Origin: Muribaculaceae bacterium
GTDB taxonomy: Bacteria > Bacteroidota > Bacteroidia > Bacteroidales > Muribaculaceae
Length of the DNA stretch: 8,468 nt
Direction of reading: 5' to 3'
NCBI GenBank assembly: GCA_009775195.1
Contig: VSPF01000124.1
Span: 1 to 8,468, forward strand
Position 1 is the stretch's first letter; each line of letters begins with the position of its first letter. The translations under genes were made by a program, and so were the position numbers. The notes below the pieces were generated by a model that searched no databases, had not been told where the DNA came from, and worked only from the letters and a program-made list of their open reading frames with translations. Below, piece after piece: positions 7,127-8,468 of the stretch.

Positions 7127-8065
7127 ATGAAACTGAAAAACATTTTATTATCCCTCGTCTGCGTTGCAGCGGTTTTGTCTGCCTGCAAGCATGACACCAC
7201 CCCGGCTGTCTTCAATGCGGCAACATACAATGTACGTGTGTACAACAACTACGACAGCATACAAGGCAACGCATGGGAACAGCGCGAGCCATACATGGCC
7301 TCGCTTATCCGCTTCCACGATTTCGACATCTTCGGCACGCAGGAGGGCGTCAAACATCAACTGGATACTCTTAAAAGCGACCTCCCGGGCTTCGAATATA
7401 TCGGTGCCGGGCGTGAAGATGGCAAGGAAAAGGGCGAATATGCCGCCATATTCTATAAAACGGCCCTTTTCGACGTGCTCGACAGCGGCAACTTCTGGCT
7501 GTCGGAGACGCCCGACCGTCCCGGTAAGGGTTGGGATGCCGAGTATGTGCGTATTTGTTCCTGGGGCCGTTTCCGCCACAAACCTTCCGGCCGTGAATTT
7601 TTATTCGTCAACCTTCACATGGACCATGTCGGGGTCGTAGCCCGTCGCGAAAGCGCCAAGCTCATAAAACAGAAAATGACAGAGTTCGGCGACAACCTGC
7701 CGTTAATACTCACAGGCGACTTCAATGTCGACCAGAACTCAGAGGCCTATAAGGAAATACTTGACGGGGGCATGCTCCTCGACAGCTACCAAAAGGCCGG
7801 TTTCCGATATGCCAACACGGGTTCCTACAACAGCTATGACGCAACCTTGTACACCGACAGCCGTATCGACCATATTTTCGTCACTCCCGATATCGACGTC
7901 GAGAAATATGGCATCCTCACCGACACTTACAGGCGTCCCGAGACCGATACCACAGTTTACAAGGCGCCCAACGCTCCCCGCGAAATAGATTTTAAGGCAT
8001 ACAGTGCGCGCGTTCCTTCCGACCATTTCCCCGTGAAAGTGGAATTGAATTTAGGCGGCAACTGA
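7127..8065 (+). CDS. EEP-fold (endonuclease/exonuclease/phosphatase) lipoprotein
   Basis: This 312-residue protein is a secreted member of the Mg-dependent EEP superfamily. Residues 1-20 form a lipoprotein signal with lipobox L17-S18-A19-C20. The EEP motifs are complete and in order: TYNVR near the N-terminus, metal-binding E73 in GTQEG, catalytic H164 in VNLHMDH, D198 and N200 in TGDFNVD, D248-H249 in RIDHIF, and D299-H300 in PSDHFPV. The enzyme should therefore be active. The superfamily cleaves phosphodiester or phosphomonoester bonds in nucleic acids, inositol phosphates or sphingolipids, and the sequence does not tell which. Exported single-domain forms like this are common in Bacteroidota, often annotated only by fold. 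There is no strongly acidic stretch after the lipid Cys (KHDTTP), so a surface-export signal is not evident. The gap after the sigma gene is 26 bp, so it is probably the last gene of the GH3-sigma operon. Confidence 0.9.
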   Translation: MKLKNILLSLVCVAAVLSACKHDTTPAVFNAATYNVRVYNNYDSIQGNAWEQREPYMASLIRFHDFDIFGTQEGVKHQLDTLKSDLPGFEYIGAGREDGKEKGEYAAIFYKTALFDVLDSGNFWLSETPDRPGKGWDAEYVRICSWGRFRHKPSGREFLFVNLHMDHVGVVARRESAKLIKQKMTEFGDNLPLILTGDFNVDQNSEAYKEILDGGMLLDSYQKAGFRYANTGSYNSYDATLYTDSRIDHIFVTPDIDVEKYGILTDTYRRPETDTTVYKAPNAPREIDFKAYSARVPSDHFPVKVELNLGGN

Positions 8066-8089
8066 TATGTTTAACATACGTTAATTAAC
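8066..8089. repeat. Two adjacent short palindromes after the EEP gene
   Basis: TATGTT at 8066-8071 and AACATA at 8073-8078 are perfect inverted arms around one T. They are followed at 8080-8089 by the perfect palindrome GTTAATTAAC. The pair starts directly after the EEP stop codon. The stems are AT-only or nearly so, so a strong intrinsic terminator is unlikely. They could be protein-binding sites for the next gene or a weak end-of-operon structure. Confidence 0.4.
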
Positions 8090-8162
8090 AAACCACTTTT
8101 TATTTAACTAAAAACACCGAGGGTTCGAAGGCTTTTCATAGACTTTGTAGTGTTACTTATCC
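8066..8162 (+). other. AT-rich 97-bp gap before the FecR-like small gene
   Basis: The gap holds the two palindromes and a T-run (ACTTTTTATTTAAC, about 8095-8108). A near-match to a -7 element, TAGACTTTG at 8132-8140, has three instead of two bases between TA and TTTG. The gap suggests the following gene has its own promoter, possibly a sigma-dependent one, but no promoter can be called firmly. Confidence 0.35.
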
Positions 8163-8450
8163 ATGGAAAGCCAACCTAAATCTAATATGACAGGAGAACT
8201 GTTGCAACGATATTTAAATGGTGTGACTAACTCGGCCGAGAATAAGGAAGTTCTCGATTGGGCAGAGGATGATGTCGCCAATCGTAACGACCTGAATATT
8301 TTGCGTAGATTATACGATGCCATTCTCTGCAATAGCGACAGCTTTGGACTAAATGATTCAGAACAAAGCATATCCGAGACGCAGATAATCTCACCGGGCT
8401 TCAATATCGAAGATTCCGCTCAGGTCGCCGGCAATATAGCGTTGGAGTAG
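8163..8450 (+). CDS. Small FecR N-terminal-like protein, possible truncated anti-sigma factor
   Basis: This 95-residue frame (ATG 8163, stop TAG 8448-8450) opens with ELLQRYLNG, then EVLDWAEDDVANRNDLN and ILRRLYDAIL. That pattern resembles the cytoplasmic sigma-binding N-terminal domain of Bacteroidota FecR-type anti-sigma factors: a short helix with R/KYLxG, a W near the middle, then an asparagine-rich turn and an amphipathic helix. Full FecR proteins have about 300-400 residues, with a membrane helix after this domain and a periplasmic FecR domain. None is present in this frame, which ends in ordinary polar sequence. Either it is a soluble stand-alone domain, or the gene is broken by a frameshift or premature stop. 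The frame shifted by one base (from 8357) stays open to the right edge. ATG 8187 is an alternative start. Its likely partner is the sigma factor at 6561, although another sigma gene outside the window is possible. The family call rests on pattern memory and is moderate. Confidence 0.6.
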   Translation: MESQPKSNMTGELLQRYLNGVTNSAENKEVLDWAEDDVANRNDLNILRRLYDAILCNSDSFGLNDSEQSISETQIISPGFNIEDSAQVAGNIALE

Positions 8451-8468
8451 TCCTTAGTTATACCAGTG

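Noticed and set aside
1..8468. CRISPR array, tRNA or rRNA gene, insertion sequence, or phage or defence genes
   Set aside because: I saw no regularly spaced repeats, no tRNA-like cloverleaf, no transposase or integrase motif and no terminal repeats. Coding genes fill nearly all of the window.

Overview
The window looks like Bacteroidota DNA, most likely order Bacteroidales from a gut-type polysaccharide degrader. The reasons are the secreted GH3 and GH43 glycosidases, a membrane-spanning TPR/HTH regulator of a Bacteroidota-type architecture, an ECF sigma factor, start sites with AT-rich leaders and no clear Shine-Dalgarno, and three matches to the Bacteroides -7 promoter element TAnnTTTG. The genus cannot be fixed from the sequence alone; Muribaculaceae is a guess.

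Layout. Positions 1-2084 (minus strand) hold the first 694 codons of a secreted GH43-GH3 fusion glycosidase that runs off the left edge. About 300 bp of AT-rich DNA separates it from a divergent plus-strand gene (2383-4086) for a protein with an exported TPR-like sensor region, one membrane helix, a cytoplasmic coiled coil and a C-terminal HTH. After a 171-bp gap with its own promoter comes a tight run of plus-strand genes: a complete three-domain GH3 beta-glycosidase (4258-6549), an ECF sigma factor 11 bp later (6561-7100), and an endonuclease/exonuclease/phosphatase-fold (EEP) lipoprotein 26 bp later (7127-8065). After 97 bp of AT-rich DNA with two short palindromes lies a 95-codon gene (8163-8450). 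It resembles the cytoplasmic N-terminal domain of a FecR-type anti-sigma factor but stops before any membrane helix.

How the genes may work together (inference). Two secreted enzymes would attack plant-type oligosaccharides in the periplasm or at the cell surface. GH43 would remove arabinofuranosyl or xylosyl units and the GH3 domains would remove beta-glucosyl or xylosyl units. The membrane-spanning regulator sits between the two enzyme genes and is the natural candidate to sense a ligand and control one or both. The sigma factor is apparently co-transcribed with the GH3 gene, which would couple carbohydrate breakdown to a wider regulon, with the FecR-like small protein as a possible partner. 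No SusC/SusD pair lies inside the window, so it is not by itself a classical polysaccharide utilization locus, although one could lie just outside.

I see no clear new defence or mobile system. The most notable points are the GH43-GH3 fusion, the sigma factor embedded in an enzyme operon away from a normal anti-sigma gene, and the shortened FecR-like gene.
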